A stretch of DNA of 64,000 nucleotides, from the NCBI RefSeq assembly GCF_910592395.1, contig NC_088315.1, positions 560,501 through 624,500 of the forward strand, in the 5' to 3' direction. Below, one piece after another: positions 34,935-47,700 of the stretch. Positions within the stretch are counted from its first letter, which is position 1; every line of letters begins with the position of its first letter. Source of the DNA: Lineus longissimus. Taxonomy: Eukaryota; Nemertea; Pilidiophora; Heteronemertea; Lineidae. Made by a program: the position numbers and the translations under genes. The notes under the pieces are model-generated. The model was not told the origin of the DNA. It ran no database searches and was given only the letters and a program-made list of their open reading frames with translations.

Positions 34935-36320
34935 ATGCCCTGTGCCGTTCACTGTTGTAGACTTGAGTTTGGTGCCATGTCTTCCATTGCAAAGTTATTT
35001 GAATCGTGCTTTGCTCCTGTCAGTGATGATGAGCGTACAATAAAATATGTTCTCGGAACTTGTAAATTCAAACACGGTGAAGATGCAGTTTATAGACTTG
35101 CCAAATTATGCCAGCGACAGCATGCTTGCCAACTGAACAAAACAAACGGGTATTCCCACCTTGAAGAATTGGATGAACTCTTCAGGCCAAAGTTGCCCCC
35201 ACAGCACTTTGGGGAACAGACATTTAACCAGTGGAAGGTTCTCATTGACCTTAATTTCAAATGGCGTAGGTTGAAACAAAGGAAATTTTACTTGGTGCTA
35301 CTGGGTGATATGCCAGACTTTGTAACGAGTTTTCGCACAAGATCAGGTCTTTGTTTTCTGGGTGTTCTGCGGGAATTCATGGCCAAATTCTTCTGTGGCA
35401 TGGAGGTTGAGATTCTGCCACCAATGTTTGATGTTTTCAATCATTGGGACATCATGACGAGGTACCACAAAGTCACTGGTCAGAAGCAGTACTTAGTAAC
35501 CGACATAGCGGAAAGGTTATCAAAATATCTACCAAAAGATGCAACCAGTATTCTCGGGGTGTCGTGGACTGATCTCTTTCCATCTGAAGATTTGAATTTT
35601 GTGCTTGGAGAGGCTTACTTCCGATACAATACAGCTGTGTTCTGTTTTGGTCGATTTGAGCCCAAGCTGTACAGGAATGGTGTCCCCCCTCCTCCTATCG
35701 AACACATCAATGGCTTTCTACTCTACAAAATGATCAGGGTGAGTTGTGATCTGATATCATCTCAAAATAAGGGATAACGTCATCCCTATTATTGAACTTT
35801 TGTTTAGCAAGGTACATTTGAAAGTAAACCGCTGTGAATGAATAGGCTTGAAGACATATGTTTGCCATTGATTAAAAATGAAAGTAAGAACCGCTTTGAA
35901 GGTGTTCACCATTGTCTCGCTGCACGTTGCAATTGGACCAACACATTTTGTAGCCGAGGGTATAAGGGATGAACTGCCAAGATTTTTCATATTGTTATAT
36001 ATTTTGATGATAATAGTCTTTTGTTACAGATTGTGCTTCATGAAGTGTGTCACCTCATCGGTCTGCATCATTGTGTCTACTTTGACTGTGCCATGAATGA
36101 GAGTAACTCCCTCGACATGGCCCTGGCTCAGCCGCTCTTCCCATGTCCAATATGCCTGAGAAAGATCCAGTATGTGTGTAGGTTTCGTCTGCAGGACTTC
36201 TACTCTGGGATGCTGAATATGTGCCAAGAGTTGGAGGCTGAGTTCCCATCAGAGTACATGGAGAGAGCAATCATGTGGTTACAGAGATGTATAGATGTCA
36301 TTCATCTTGATCGGTACTGA
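34935..36320 (+). CDS. AMZ: Archaemetzincin (AMZ1/AMZ2-like) metalloprotease
   Basis: Two coding exons, 34935-35738 and 36030-36320, joining in frame to 364 residues, close to AMZ2 (about 360). The zinc site HEVCHLIGLHHC is the archaemetzincin form HExxHxxGxxHC. The family's further cysteines follow (CVYFDCAMNES, then CPICLRK), where human AMZ2 has CxxxxCLM and CPICLHK. The catalytic Glu is present. AMZ enzymes are zinc aminopeptidase-like proteases with poorly defined substrates. The exon opens at an acceptor (34851) and stays in frame from a TTG at 34872, but the first ATG is at 34935; a second ATG at 34977 (MSSIAKLFESC) would give a 350-residue form. The intron lies just before the zinc helix. 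I cannot tell AMZ1 from AMZ2. Confidence 0.94.
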
Positions 36321-38290
36321 GATCGCGACTGTGCTTGACAAACGAGACACTTAAATTGAACTGTTAAAGGTACTATTGCTTTGCTACATGTAGCTAGTGT
36401 TTGTCAATTTTGCATATGATATTTTATAATTTATTTTCATTTCATGCGGTGCTTCTGCTAACTTAAGACACATGCACACGATAGATAGAATAGAAGGGGG
36501 TTAATGCAGTTTACATGCAGCCCCAGGTACATTGAACATTTAGTGCCATACCCAAGTCTCACATTCTTCTTTGCCAGCCAGAGAGTGAATAATGCCTTAA
36601 GTAATGAAGGCCTTTGTGAATGTGCAATATCAGAAATTAAAGCTGCTTTGTGGAATCAATAGATAGGCAAATGGCTTAAATTGATGAATGACAATTTTAC
36701 ACTTAAGTGTATTCTGCTGTAATGAGTTTGATACAATAGCATGTAAGCTTTTTGCTTTGATTTTCTGTAGGAATTGATGTGAATTAATGCATGTCCTCAC
36801 GATAAAAGAAAACTCAGGAGTGGCTGGACAATTCACTGCCATTTCCCAAAAAGGTCCTCATCCTCATTGATTGATGAGATAAAGGGGCTTTTACCCTCAG
36901 AGGAAACGTGGCAGTAAATACTTCAGCCAGGCTGAAATCTCATCTACATTATGATGGATTTGGTCACAATATGTTTTGATTTTTCTGTTTCATGTCTTAT
37001 GCACGACTGGTCTCTCTGTTTTTCCTGGGTGATACCCACAGTCTCTTTCATTGATGTACTAGGATGTTGTTTTGAAGGATTATCTGTTAAATAAGAGTTC
37101 TTTGAGGAGAAACATGTTGGAAGGAATATCAATTGTTGCTGTGAAGGTTCAGAGTGTTGGTGCCGGGGAGGAAGCTCAATGGAGGCTATTTTGTAAGTCA
37201 TAAATGGATATAAAGTTAGGGCAAGTTGAGCTATTATAATAACAAGCTCTCCTGTTCTGTTTAGACAATTCCTTCCTCTCATTTCATCCCGTGTTATGGC
37301 CCCATCACCAGTAGCTCAATCTTTTATCGATCAAATTGAGCATGAAAACAAAGCCTGTTCGATTTTTTGGTCAAGATTAGAAACTCACACTATTGGAAAA
37401 AGTAGACCTGATACATGTCGACCATTCTGTCATGCTCTCTTGTTGTAATTTCATTTTTCATTAATGTCTTGTGACTGTTCAGTCCAGTTGTTTGGATATC
37501 TTTACACTGATTACAATGAGTCTTCTTATGTAAGACAGTTCTTGATGGACTATTCAAGGTTATTTTATGAAAGAAATAAATTATTCGATTTAAAAGCCTT
37601 TCTTCTTTTAACTTCTTTTGCTGTAGAATACGAGTGGGTCTCAAAACCCATTAATTTGACCTCTATATCCGGACTCCTTCATATAAGGACAGCATATTTC
37701 AGGATCGCCAAATAGCCATTTCTGGGGATCATGTTAAACTGCTGGTTGTGACATTGTCCCCAAAACATTCCATGCGACTGACAGAATCGTCAGAAGAAAG
37801 CCAAGACTGTCGAAGTAAGGGATGTCCGGTGGGCAGCAGAGCTCGGCGTTAAAACCGCTGGTTGTGACATTGTCTCCAGAAACATCGGCCTGCTTGGACC
37901 TAGATTAGAATAGGCTGTTGGTGCCCATTGGTTAAAGGTCCCAAGATTGTCCTCCAGTTGGGTGGAAGACCATACCTGTAGATCCAAGGATAGTGGAAGA
38001 CTGATCCAGGCACTAGCGGCCGCGTCCTCGAGACGTCCGAGGGCGATATGATGAAGTGTGAAAGTGGACGTTGCCTCCTGGTTAAGTAGTCCTATTGTTC
38101 AGAGAAAAATGGCCGCGCCCAGGGCAGTCCATTTCGTCATCCTGATCGTCTCTCCTCACGAAACGTACAGGACCAGGCCGTTCAACTTAGCTACATACCC
38201 GGCTGAGCTATTAGGCAAGGGGGTGTTGGCAACAAGAGGCCCGTAAGCCTGTGGCTCCGCTGATACAAGTAAACAATAAGCAATTTGTTA
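36321..38290. other. Intergenic, convergent 3' ends
   Basis: Contains the AMZ 3' UTR (an ATTAAA near 36635 could be its signal). A direct repeat of about 35 bp, including CTGGTTGTGACATTGTC, occurs at about 37740 and 37857. No gene was recognised. Confidence 0.4.
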
Positions 38291-38306
38291 TGATATCATA
38301 AGTCTT

Positions 38307-38312
38307 TTTATT
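38307..38312 (-). promoter_or_regulatory. Poly(A) signal of the NWD-like gene
   Basis: Minus-strand AATAAA about 450 bases after the stop codon at 38762. Confidence 0.5.
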
Positions 38313-38761
38313 TGACTATTAATAACATACTAAGCTCCACTGGCGCTGAAGATCCGAGTAAACAGTTGAATTTGCTTGGCATCTTTCGCCCCATAACCCC
38401 CCCCCCGTGCGTTTCTAAAGTACATGTATATGATTATTTACAACAGTCCTTCATATTCAACTCGTCATATCACAGTTGGCCCGGGTTAATTTTGACACAT
38501 ATCATTTCAACTCATATTTTTTCAGACAAGATCTGTCTTACTATTCTGCTTTCAAGGAAGCGGTCACAATCATTTCGTCCAACCATAGTTTGGACTGTTA
38601 GTCACATCTAGCCCTCCTCACTTAACATTGTCTCGTTGTGACGCGACTTGCACCGATGTCAGTTGTGACCGGTCATGTTCCATGGGAGAGCAGTCCATAA
38701 AAAAGTTGAGTCTCGACCCAGACTGTCCATTGCTAGCTACGACCTGACCTCTGACCCCACC

Positions 38762-41700
38762 TTATTCGTCCTCGTCATCAGCAGCAGGAGCATCCTCCTC
38801 TTCATCAGAGTCGTCGTCGCTTGATTCCTCTTTCTCCCCAAAGATGTCCTTCCCGGCGATTTCAAGCTCCTTCCGATGACCCTTGGACATTCTCAAGGTA
38901 ACGACCTTCGCAATGTCACGAAGGCCAAACACGATCAGCTGACCGTCCATGGCGATCTCCAAACTCTGGATATTCATGTCCGGGGTGAAGACGGAGAGCA
39001 TCTCGCCCTTGTCCAAGTCCCACATGGAGATGTCCCCAGCGAACACTGCGGCACGCTCACCATTATTCAGAAGCAAGATCTTGCTATTCACGCCGAACTT
39101 CAAGTCTTTGTATCCTTTGACCCTCCGCAGCGAGTTTGATCTGGTCGGATCCCAGATTCGCATCTCTGTCGTCTCCTTCCCGAAGACGATCCTGTCTGCT
39201 GCGTCATTGATTGCCATCGCGCGGACGTTCTTCTCATTCTTCAGCCTTTTTCTGATCTCACCCGTCTTGCAGTCCCACAAGGTCACGTAGCTGGTCTTCG
39301 CCTCTTCGTCGTAGTTTGCCAAAACGAGATGGCTGCCGGTGTGCGTCAGCGCTGAAACATACAGGTACAGCATTGAATTCTCATCCTCCAACGTCTGCAT
39401 GTGTTCATGTGTGTCAACATTGAATACGCACAGATGATGAGCGAAGAAGGAGGCCACAATGATCTTCTCATCTCCACTCAAGATGTATTGTTCAATCCCA
39501 TTCTCCTTCTCCTTCTTCAATTCTTCCATTCGTTTCTTTTCCTCCTCCGATTCTTTCTGTTTGCGTGTCCTCCTTGCTACTTCTGTCTCCGTCCTCCGAT
39601 CCCAAGGCGTCATCATCGCAGTGGTACTCCGCTGAGGCTTACTATCCTTCACCCCTGGCTCTTGCTTCACGCGGATACCCCACTCCAATCTCCGGCGCTC
39701 CATATCACGGAAATTCGGCCGTATTCTGTGTGCGACATGGCCATTCTTCATGTTCCAAATCATGAAATGTGACCGATTTTCAGACAGCCCCATCAAGCGG
39801 TCCTCGGAGAGAACCTTAAACTCGTGAGCTGGTGACGGCACAATGAAACAGTCTTTGATTTTTCGTTCATACTTCTTTGATACTAAGTTGTAGACAAACA
39901 AGGTCTGATAGACCTGTTGGTTGTCCTCGCTCACCGAAGAGATTGCACGATCGGCCAGGATGACTGCTCGTTCATTCCTGAACAGGATGACATCCTGCTT
40001 ATCAATCAAGCCGCGTTCTTTTCGGACAATCTGACCAGTGAACTTATCCCTTGTAATATTCCACACATAGATGACTCCCTTCTCGAAGGACTCTGCAACC
40101 ACGTACCTGGGATGGTCCTTCATCGCGTACAAGTTTTTAATCCCCTCCTTGGTTTTCAGTTTCGGAGCAGTCTGGTTCACACTCTTGCTCATGTTCCAAA
40201 TCCGGAGGATATTTTCGGTTTTGGAACCAGTCAGGACGTACCGCAAGTCAGAACAAGCTCCCATGGATGAGACAGTAGCATGGGAAGCTAAATGTTTATG
40301 GTCTTCCGTCTCCAAGTTCCAGATTGCTATATTCGATGTGTTGTTTTGTTCCGAACCACAGACACACAGCGCGTGCGATCCCATCTGATTTACCATTAAA
40401 TCCTTGATGTCGTCCACGGTGCAGCCACGAATCTTACGAAGGTAGCTACCGTTCTGTGCGTCGAATAGTTCAAGGTAGAATATTTCGTGGTGTTTCATGT
40501 ATTGGTACCGACAAGCCACCACGAAGTATTCCCTCGAGACAGCCACTGCGGTGACTGAAGCACCAGGGTCTGAAGACTTGAGAGTGAAGATCTGCGCTCC
40601 AGTTTTAGCACTGTGGACCATGGCGTATGACGCACTACGGAATGCTGACAAGACATTGACGCCATGGCCAGTGTTCGCTGCTAAAATACAATGTTCCTTG
40701 TGCAGAGCCATCAAACCAGCCTCCGAGTCTTCCTCCTCTTGATGCAACTTGACTTCGACAAGTTTCGTAATATGTGGCTTCAAGGACCACGTGCGTAGTA
40801 TGAGCGTTCCGTCATAGAATGCAGCCAAGATGGAGCCCTCTTTCGCCAGGGTGATGTGTGCAGGGTCAACGTATTCATCAATGACCTTGACACATTCGCC
40901 TGTGCGCATGCTCCAGATTCGTATCATTGATGACTCTGACGTAATGATCAAACTGTTATTGACTGCCGTTCTGATCATGTGACAATTTGCTCCGACGTCT
41001 CTAATGGTCTTTGTCACCCTTCCTTGCCGTAGATCCCAGATTTTCAAGGTGTCATCCTTGGACGTTGTCAGCGCCCGGAGACCATCTGTGGTGTTGGCGA
41101 CCGCAGTGATAGGCTCCCGATGTCCCGAGAGTAGGTCGAAAAGTATACCATCAGGTTGTGTCAGGCAAGCCATGGACGGGATAAGACTGGGTACAGACGC
41201 ATTCACAGCTTGCCGGAAAAGAGGGTGCAGGAAGGGAAACTTGCGGGGATCAGCATGCGAGACCGGCACGTCCTTGGAAACGATCTCTTGGAGCCTACCA
41301 ACAACTTGCGTGGCCAACTGATGCTTGTCTCTCTTCAGAGCTTTTGTTGACAAATGTAACGTATGGGCCACAAGCTTGAGGTCAGCATCATCAGGTTCTG
41401 TCTGCAAGGCCATCTGGAAGTCATCGAGTATGCTTCTCAGAGAGTCGGCACAAAGCTTTGCCAGCAGGAATTCAAAATTGCACAATGTTTGAGTCTTCAT
41501 GTCGTCAAACATTACAGCCTTAAGAAGGTTGTACGGTAGTTCGCTAAGTTTTCTCCGATTATACACTCGACTTGTGTTTCCGTCCGCATCCTGGACTTCT
41601 TCGTATAAGTTCTGTGGTGACACAAATCTGTTAGCTACAGTCTCGCTAGAGCCAACAGGCTTGCCTTCGCTCCAGACCCCCTGAAAGTACTCGGCAATTG

Positions 41701-44700
41701 CCTTGTGGTAGGATGGCCTTTCCTTTGCGCTGAGGTATCTTTCCTCGGCGGCTTCAACGAACTGCGATTGAAACCACTTCAACGGCTTACAGTTATCTGC
41801 GCTGCGTTCAACGATGTAGTCCTTCAAGTCTAATCGAAGGCGCAACCAAGAGACCACTGGACAGCGTCGGAGTGGAGTCTTGATTTGTTTGCTAATGTCT
41901 TCCATAACAGAGTCATCAAGAGAAAGTAGGTCCTCCATTTCGTTTTCAGTGACGCCATTCTTGGCGGCGGTCAGGTATCCCAATGCCCGCCTGACGAGGG
42001 GCTGACCGTGAGTGGACTCCAACCTCGCAAACATGACGCTCACAGCCTTCTTGATCGTTTCCGACAGCTTCACCTTTTCCAGGGCCATGTAGGACGGCCA
42101 CAGCAAGGCCTCCTCGTAGCTGATCTTCAGATACAATGGAAGAGGACACTTTTTAAAAGCATCAATGATGATATCGAATTGTTCATTGGTAAGGCCGCGG
42201 TTTGCCGTCTTCAGCCAATGTTCAAGCAGCACCGCTGCGTCTCCTTCGCGCATTTGAGGCACCTCAACAAAGTTCGCCTCCTTTGGGAAAGCACTCTTCA
42301 GACAGCTGTAGGACTCGTATCGGTCATCGGGGAGTGTGGAGACAATCAGATGGACGTGTTCGGGCAGCTCTTTTGGTAACCAGGTAATACGGTGGGCGTC
42401 AAAGTCAGCTGAAATGGAGGGAGGATTTCATTTAGATTGGGACTAAAGTTTAGTTCTCATTTCACGTCATACACCCGGAGACGGATATGCCATCACTAAC
42501 ACGAATTGTGACTGAAAACAGAATCTGACACCAACGTCACATCTTCACATTTTTCGTCTCGTTACGAATGGAGAATGTGAGCTTCTCGGCTTGGTAGGTG
42601 AAAGTAACCTTTGACTGACTGGTCAATATCGACAAAAGGTGAAAGATTGACTTCTTGTAGGACATTTACCTGATAACTGATTCAACGAGTCTATGTAGAG
42701 TATAATCGGCTGGTCCTCCGTCGCCTGAGACATTCTTGAGCTAAAGTCATTCATAATTCCCTTGTAGTCATCAGGCAACTCCTCGGGGTCGTTCCCAAAC
42801 ACCACACAGAGTTGGGTGCAGATGTCCTTCAGGAGCAACCGGATGTTCGTCGATGCTGACGTCACGCCGATCATGCGTACTACCGTGATGGAGTTTTTGC
42901 TGAAATACAGAAAGGTCGGCGGTTATCATTTACGGGCCTCTTCCAAGATTTATGTGGATGATAGCTATCTGACTACTGCAGCAGTGACGTTCTTGAACCT
43001 TACTATTACGAATACAGCTTTGTGCTGTCCGACACACATGCTTCATCCCTTTTTAAGGATTACACGAAGCTTCGTCCCTCCACCAGGAACTTGACAAAAT
43101 GATAGTTTCATTCCTTTACCGACTCACCCTTTGAACCACTTGTGTGTGTCTTTTGCTGCCTTCGAGAGGAGCGAGGTCTTCCCACTCCCAGACCGGCCAT
43201 GAACAACCAGCGGATGGCGGTATTTCGACCGGATGTAACGCTTGATCGTGTTCAGCAGTTCCTTTCTACCATGGAATTGTCGAGCCCTGAAATTATTGGC
43301 AAAGAATATGTCAAAGGGACAAGTCGAAAGAACTCGATTCTTCTGATCAAGACGTCAGATACAGTTCAAATACCGCTTCTTCCTGTGCGTTGCATCACAA
43401 AGATCGAGGCACTGTTATTTGGTTGACGTTCTAAAGAGTAAATCTTTGACCTACATACCTCTCATGGCAGAAGTCGACATGCTTCGCCACCTCTTCATAC
43501 AACTGTATCTTCCACGTGTATCTCTTCTTATCCTCTTTGACCAGTGACTCCAGTCTCTGCAGCATGGTATCTCGGAAGTCTACCGCCACTTTCTCGAAGT
43601 ACTTGTCGTGAGCTCGGACCCTCTCGTCCAGGCCTTCCGAAGACCAGTTCACCTCGGAGAAGCGGATGTTCTTTTTGGGTACCTGGAGACGATTGCGAAA
43701 ACAGAATGTTAGATTTACCAGTAGAAGATTGCGTGAAGGAGCTTGGCAAAGAGACAGATCATTCCTTCAGTTAATTTTGGTAACAGTGTTCAGAGTATTG
43801 TTTAGCATCTCAGTACAAGTAGGACACCTCTTTGATACCATCCTACGACATGCTATTCACATCACACATACATATTATAGCAACCTACCCTGTCGGCCAT
43901 CTTCGCCCGCAGGTTCTCCAGGAGTTCGGCCCGGGAAGGATCGATCTCGGCAATGTCTGATCGAAGGTCGATGAAATCCTTGACCTTGGTTTCACCGAGG
44001 TGACTGTAGATGTCGGGGATGAACCGGTCGTACCAGAGGCAGGTGTTATCTGGGCTGTCTGCGTAAAGAAGGCCTGTCTCGATCTCTTTGTCCACAGCTG
44101 GAAAAGGATGAAGGAATTGTTGTATGCCTCATTCCAGCACGACAGAAATGCTACGTAGTGTCAAAACCGGCTTGATGATACGACCATGTTACCATGAGCT
44201 GTTGTGAAATACCTATTCAGCTGATATTCTTACCTGATTGGAAATATTTCTGTCGGTCCCTTGGATCTGTCAAAAGGTTCTTGGCGTGATTCTGAAAGAT
44301 GTCCACCATTTTGTCCGCCATTCCCTGCCAGGTACGTTTGGCAGCTTGTTTCACAGCAGGGTCATTGCGAAGGATGTCTTTGATGTGTGTGCTGGAGTGG
44401 GAGAATGAATCGAAAATGAAAAAGAGAGGAAAAGGAAGGGAACGTGTATGGAGAAGTCATCCTTATTAAGTACTTGTTTACGCTGTCGTTTTATTGTCGA
44501 ATTAAGGAACTCCCACTCCTCGTCCGCTGATGACTGCTGAGAGAACTCGAAAGAATCGGAAATACGACTTACCTGATTCGCTGTAACTTGTAAACGGGCG
44601 GGACTGTATTCTCGTCCAGCAAGTACCACTGCGTCAGGAGTGTCGAGTCGGCCGAACCATCGCCTTGCTTCGAACTCTTCAGCTCGCCCACAGAGAACCT

Positions 44701-47700
44701 CACGGTCTTTTCATGATTCTTAGTGACGCTTGCGACTCGTTCAGTGTCTTTGGTTTCGTCTGCAAGTAGAAGAGAGATAGATCAATCATTAGTAATGCTC
44801 TGCACCAATGCCCAACACTGTCTGCATGCAATAGCATTCCAAGAACCTCGAATCAAAGGTGAATATTGAATAATGTTCCTCATATGACCTGATTATAAAT
44901 CAAAGCGTAAAGTATCTCTTGCCAGACCAAGTCAAACACCCACCATCTGCCCCATCTTCTCCGTCCTCCTCCTCCTCCGTGCCTTCACTGCTTTGCTTTC
45001 GTTGTCTGGCCAGCTGCGCCTCTCTCAACGCAACCATGCGCTGCTGGGTCAACCGCCGCTGGATTTCAAAGTCCTTTTCCACCTCTTTCAGTATCAACTG
45101 AAACTCGTCCGCGGGGATCGATGTCGGGAGTAAGGAGGGTCCGTAGGTTTGGCTGAGGAAAGTCTGGAAAGACAACAGAAGAACTGATTAGTTGGAACTC
45201 CTTCTCAAGTTTTCGTCGTGGCACGAAGTGATTCGAATTCATCATCGGTAGAAGTAAATGTAAAAGGAATGCTGTCGATGGCGGGTAGGAAGAAGACAGC
45301 AGTGTCTACTCTCATTGCTGTGGTTTAGAATGCTTGATCCTGACATCCTGAGGAAATCAGGGAGTCCTCGCTCCCCCCCCCGTCAGCGCACTCAGGGCAC
45401 GGCCGGGGGACAAGCAGCTGATATGCTCATGCTGCCCAAGAACCATGAAACGAGGACAGACAGAAATGAATTTCTTCGTTCCATGACTTAGGTCCTCCTT
45501 CTTCATACATGTGCCCTTCTCTTTACTCATCTTGAATAGATGTTGTGGCAAATGGAGGAAGGTGCAAAGTCTTCAATTCGACCGATGGACTAATGAATCT
45601 GAACAGAGTTCACCGATCGACTCTTTTGACAAATGAAGAACAATATACTCACAACAAATGAAATAGTCCTCGCGCCCTCCGTACATTTCTCGAGTACCTG
45701 CATGGCCTTGTCAGGTCCTGTGTGGTCGTCAGTCTGCCAGCTAGTCACCCCCCAGTGCAGGTCCATGATGTGCAGCTCGTACCCTCGGCTAGAGCAGTAC
45801 TCTTTCAAATCGGGGTAGGCCTTCTGAATGAGGCGGCTGCGCTCACCTATCGAATCTGAATGCAAAGTCGACCGCTTAATTAGCGAAGTAACCAGGCAGG
45901 TTTCATGAGAAATGAGAAATGTGATTGCATAAGGATCCTGATGGTCGTAGCTGATACTGTAACTGCCGAACGCATACCAATTCCACCAGAGGCTGTGGTC
46001 GCTGTCGACAAACTAACCACCACTTTGTCTCGGTTCTCGTAGGGAAACATGGCGTCTGCCAGGCAAAAGCAGGCGTTGCGCAAGAGGAGAACATGGAGAG
46101 GCATTGCCAGAGCTGCGTTGACTGTTCTGGGTTTCCTAATCGACGGTGACGGTTGTATGGAGCCAAAAGGTATAACGATGAGAGATGGACTAGTTTACCT
46201 GTAAATGCTGAGCTGACATAAATCCTAAGTATTTTCGAATCCGCAGGCACCTTGATGTTCATCGAGCCCTTGAGTATCCGTGCCACCCTCTCCTCGTAGC
46301 TGTAACGTTGCGCCTCCCTCGTCTCTGGCCTGTACACCATCGGTGTGGGCACCGGACTCACTTCTAAAGAACTAAAGCTTTCATTGTCCATATCAGTCTC
46401 CTCCCGTGATAGGTACTGAATCTCCTGGTCAGTCTCGTGATCACTGAGCGTCGATTTCTCTTTCGTCAATTCCGGTTGCGGCGCATCCTCAGAATACTCT
46501 ACCGTTATTGCAACTTCCGGTGACTTTTGTTCTTTCAGCTTTGCGGATCTCTTTCTGAATTCCTCCTTGTTGAGGATTTCTGGTTCGTCTTCTGACATTG
46601 AGACACTCTTTCGTAACTTGGGCCGGCCAGCACTGTCGCTCGAACTCTGTCGTTCGCCTATGTTTGGCAGGACAGGCTGTTGAACAGGGATAGCACCATT
46701 CTTGGCAGCAGGTTCGTCGGGGGCGAGGGGTTCCAGTTTACGTTGATGGCGTCGAGGTGATGGATGTGGTTGAGAGGACACTACTCCCTTTTTCTCACCG
46801 AGTTCATCATAGTTGTTCAGGAGACTGGAAACACCTCCTCGTATGGCCTGCAATACAACAGTCGTATCTTGAGGTACACTGCTTCGGACACCCCATATAT
46901 CAACCAATGGTCAATCAAAGAACGTATAGACAGTGCGTCAATAGACCCACTCAATATCTACGACTTGAACTGAAACACCCGTCGGAATTCTCGATTGAGG
47001 TAGTCGAAATGAATAGCGAGTTACTGCAACTTTGATAGTCTTCAAGTGATCAACGATGCCAATGACAGCCTTCGCAGTTAAAGAATATCTCATTTGGATT
47101 CGGAACCTCAAGAAAGGTTTGTTCCACGGTCGCCTATCGAAATCGGATTTCAATGGAAGGTCGCGTGCGCAAGAGTTACACCAACACCAACACCATTCTC
47201 AGGTTTAACACAGCGATGCCTAGGCTAGGATGCCAGAAACATAAAGGTGTCATTACGTACCGTGGTATGTCTACTCTCTGCTTGTTTCCCGTCCACTGCG
47301 TCATCATCGGAATGATCAGAAAGTTCTGTGGAGATCAACTCTTGCATCCGTTTCTCTAAGCGTTTATTCAGTTGTCTCTGCAAGGAAAGGAATGGAAACA
47401 CGTTACCGCACACACGGCCATGATTGAAAATGGGTTCCCCTCATCGAGCGAAGTAGACGTTCAATAGCCAACCGTAAGAGTAAGGGCGTTCATCACAATC
47501 TCACCACTTTCACGACTTTAAGTATTCATTCGAATGCTGCCGTCTCCGTTTGACAAATGAGTAAGAAAGGGGGACATGCATGGAAAAGGACAGTGTTACA
47601 AGCAAGGCAGAGGTGCGAATGAGGCGGTCTTCCACAACCGCTCAGCCCGTCACACTTACTCTCAGATGAGATATGATCTTCTGATCCGTGGACTCGCTGA

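Noticed and set aside
45903-46104. Possible cassette exon within the NWD-like gene (DAMFPYENRDKVVV)
   Set aside because: Codon-like, but its splice phases (in phase 1, out phase 0) do not fit the next exon, which needs phase 1. Skipping it gives the expected DUF4062 sequence.
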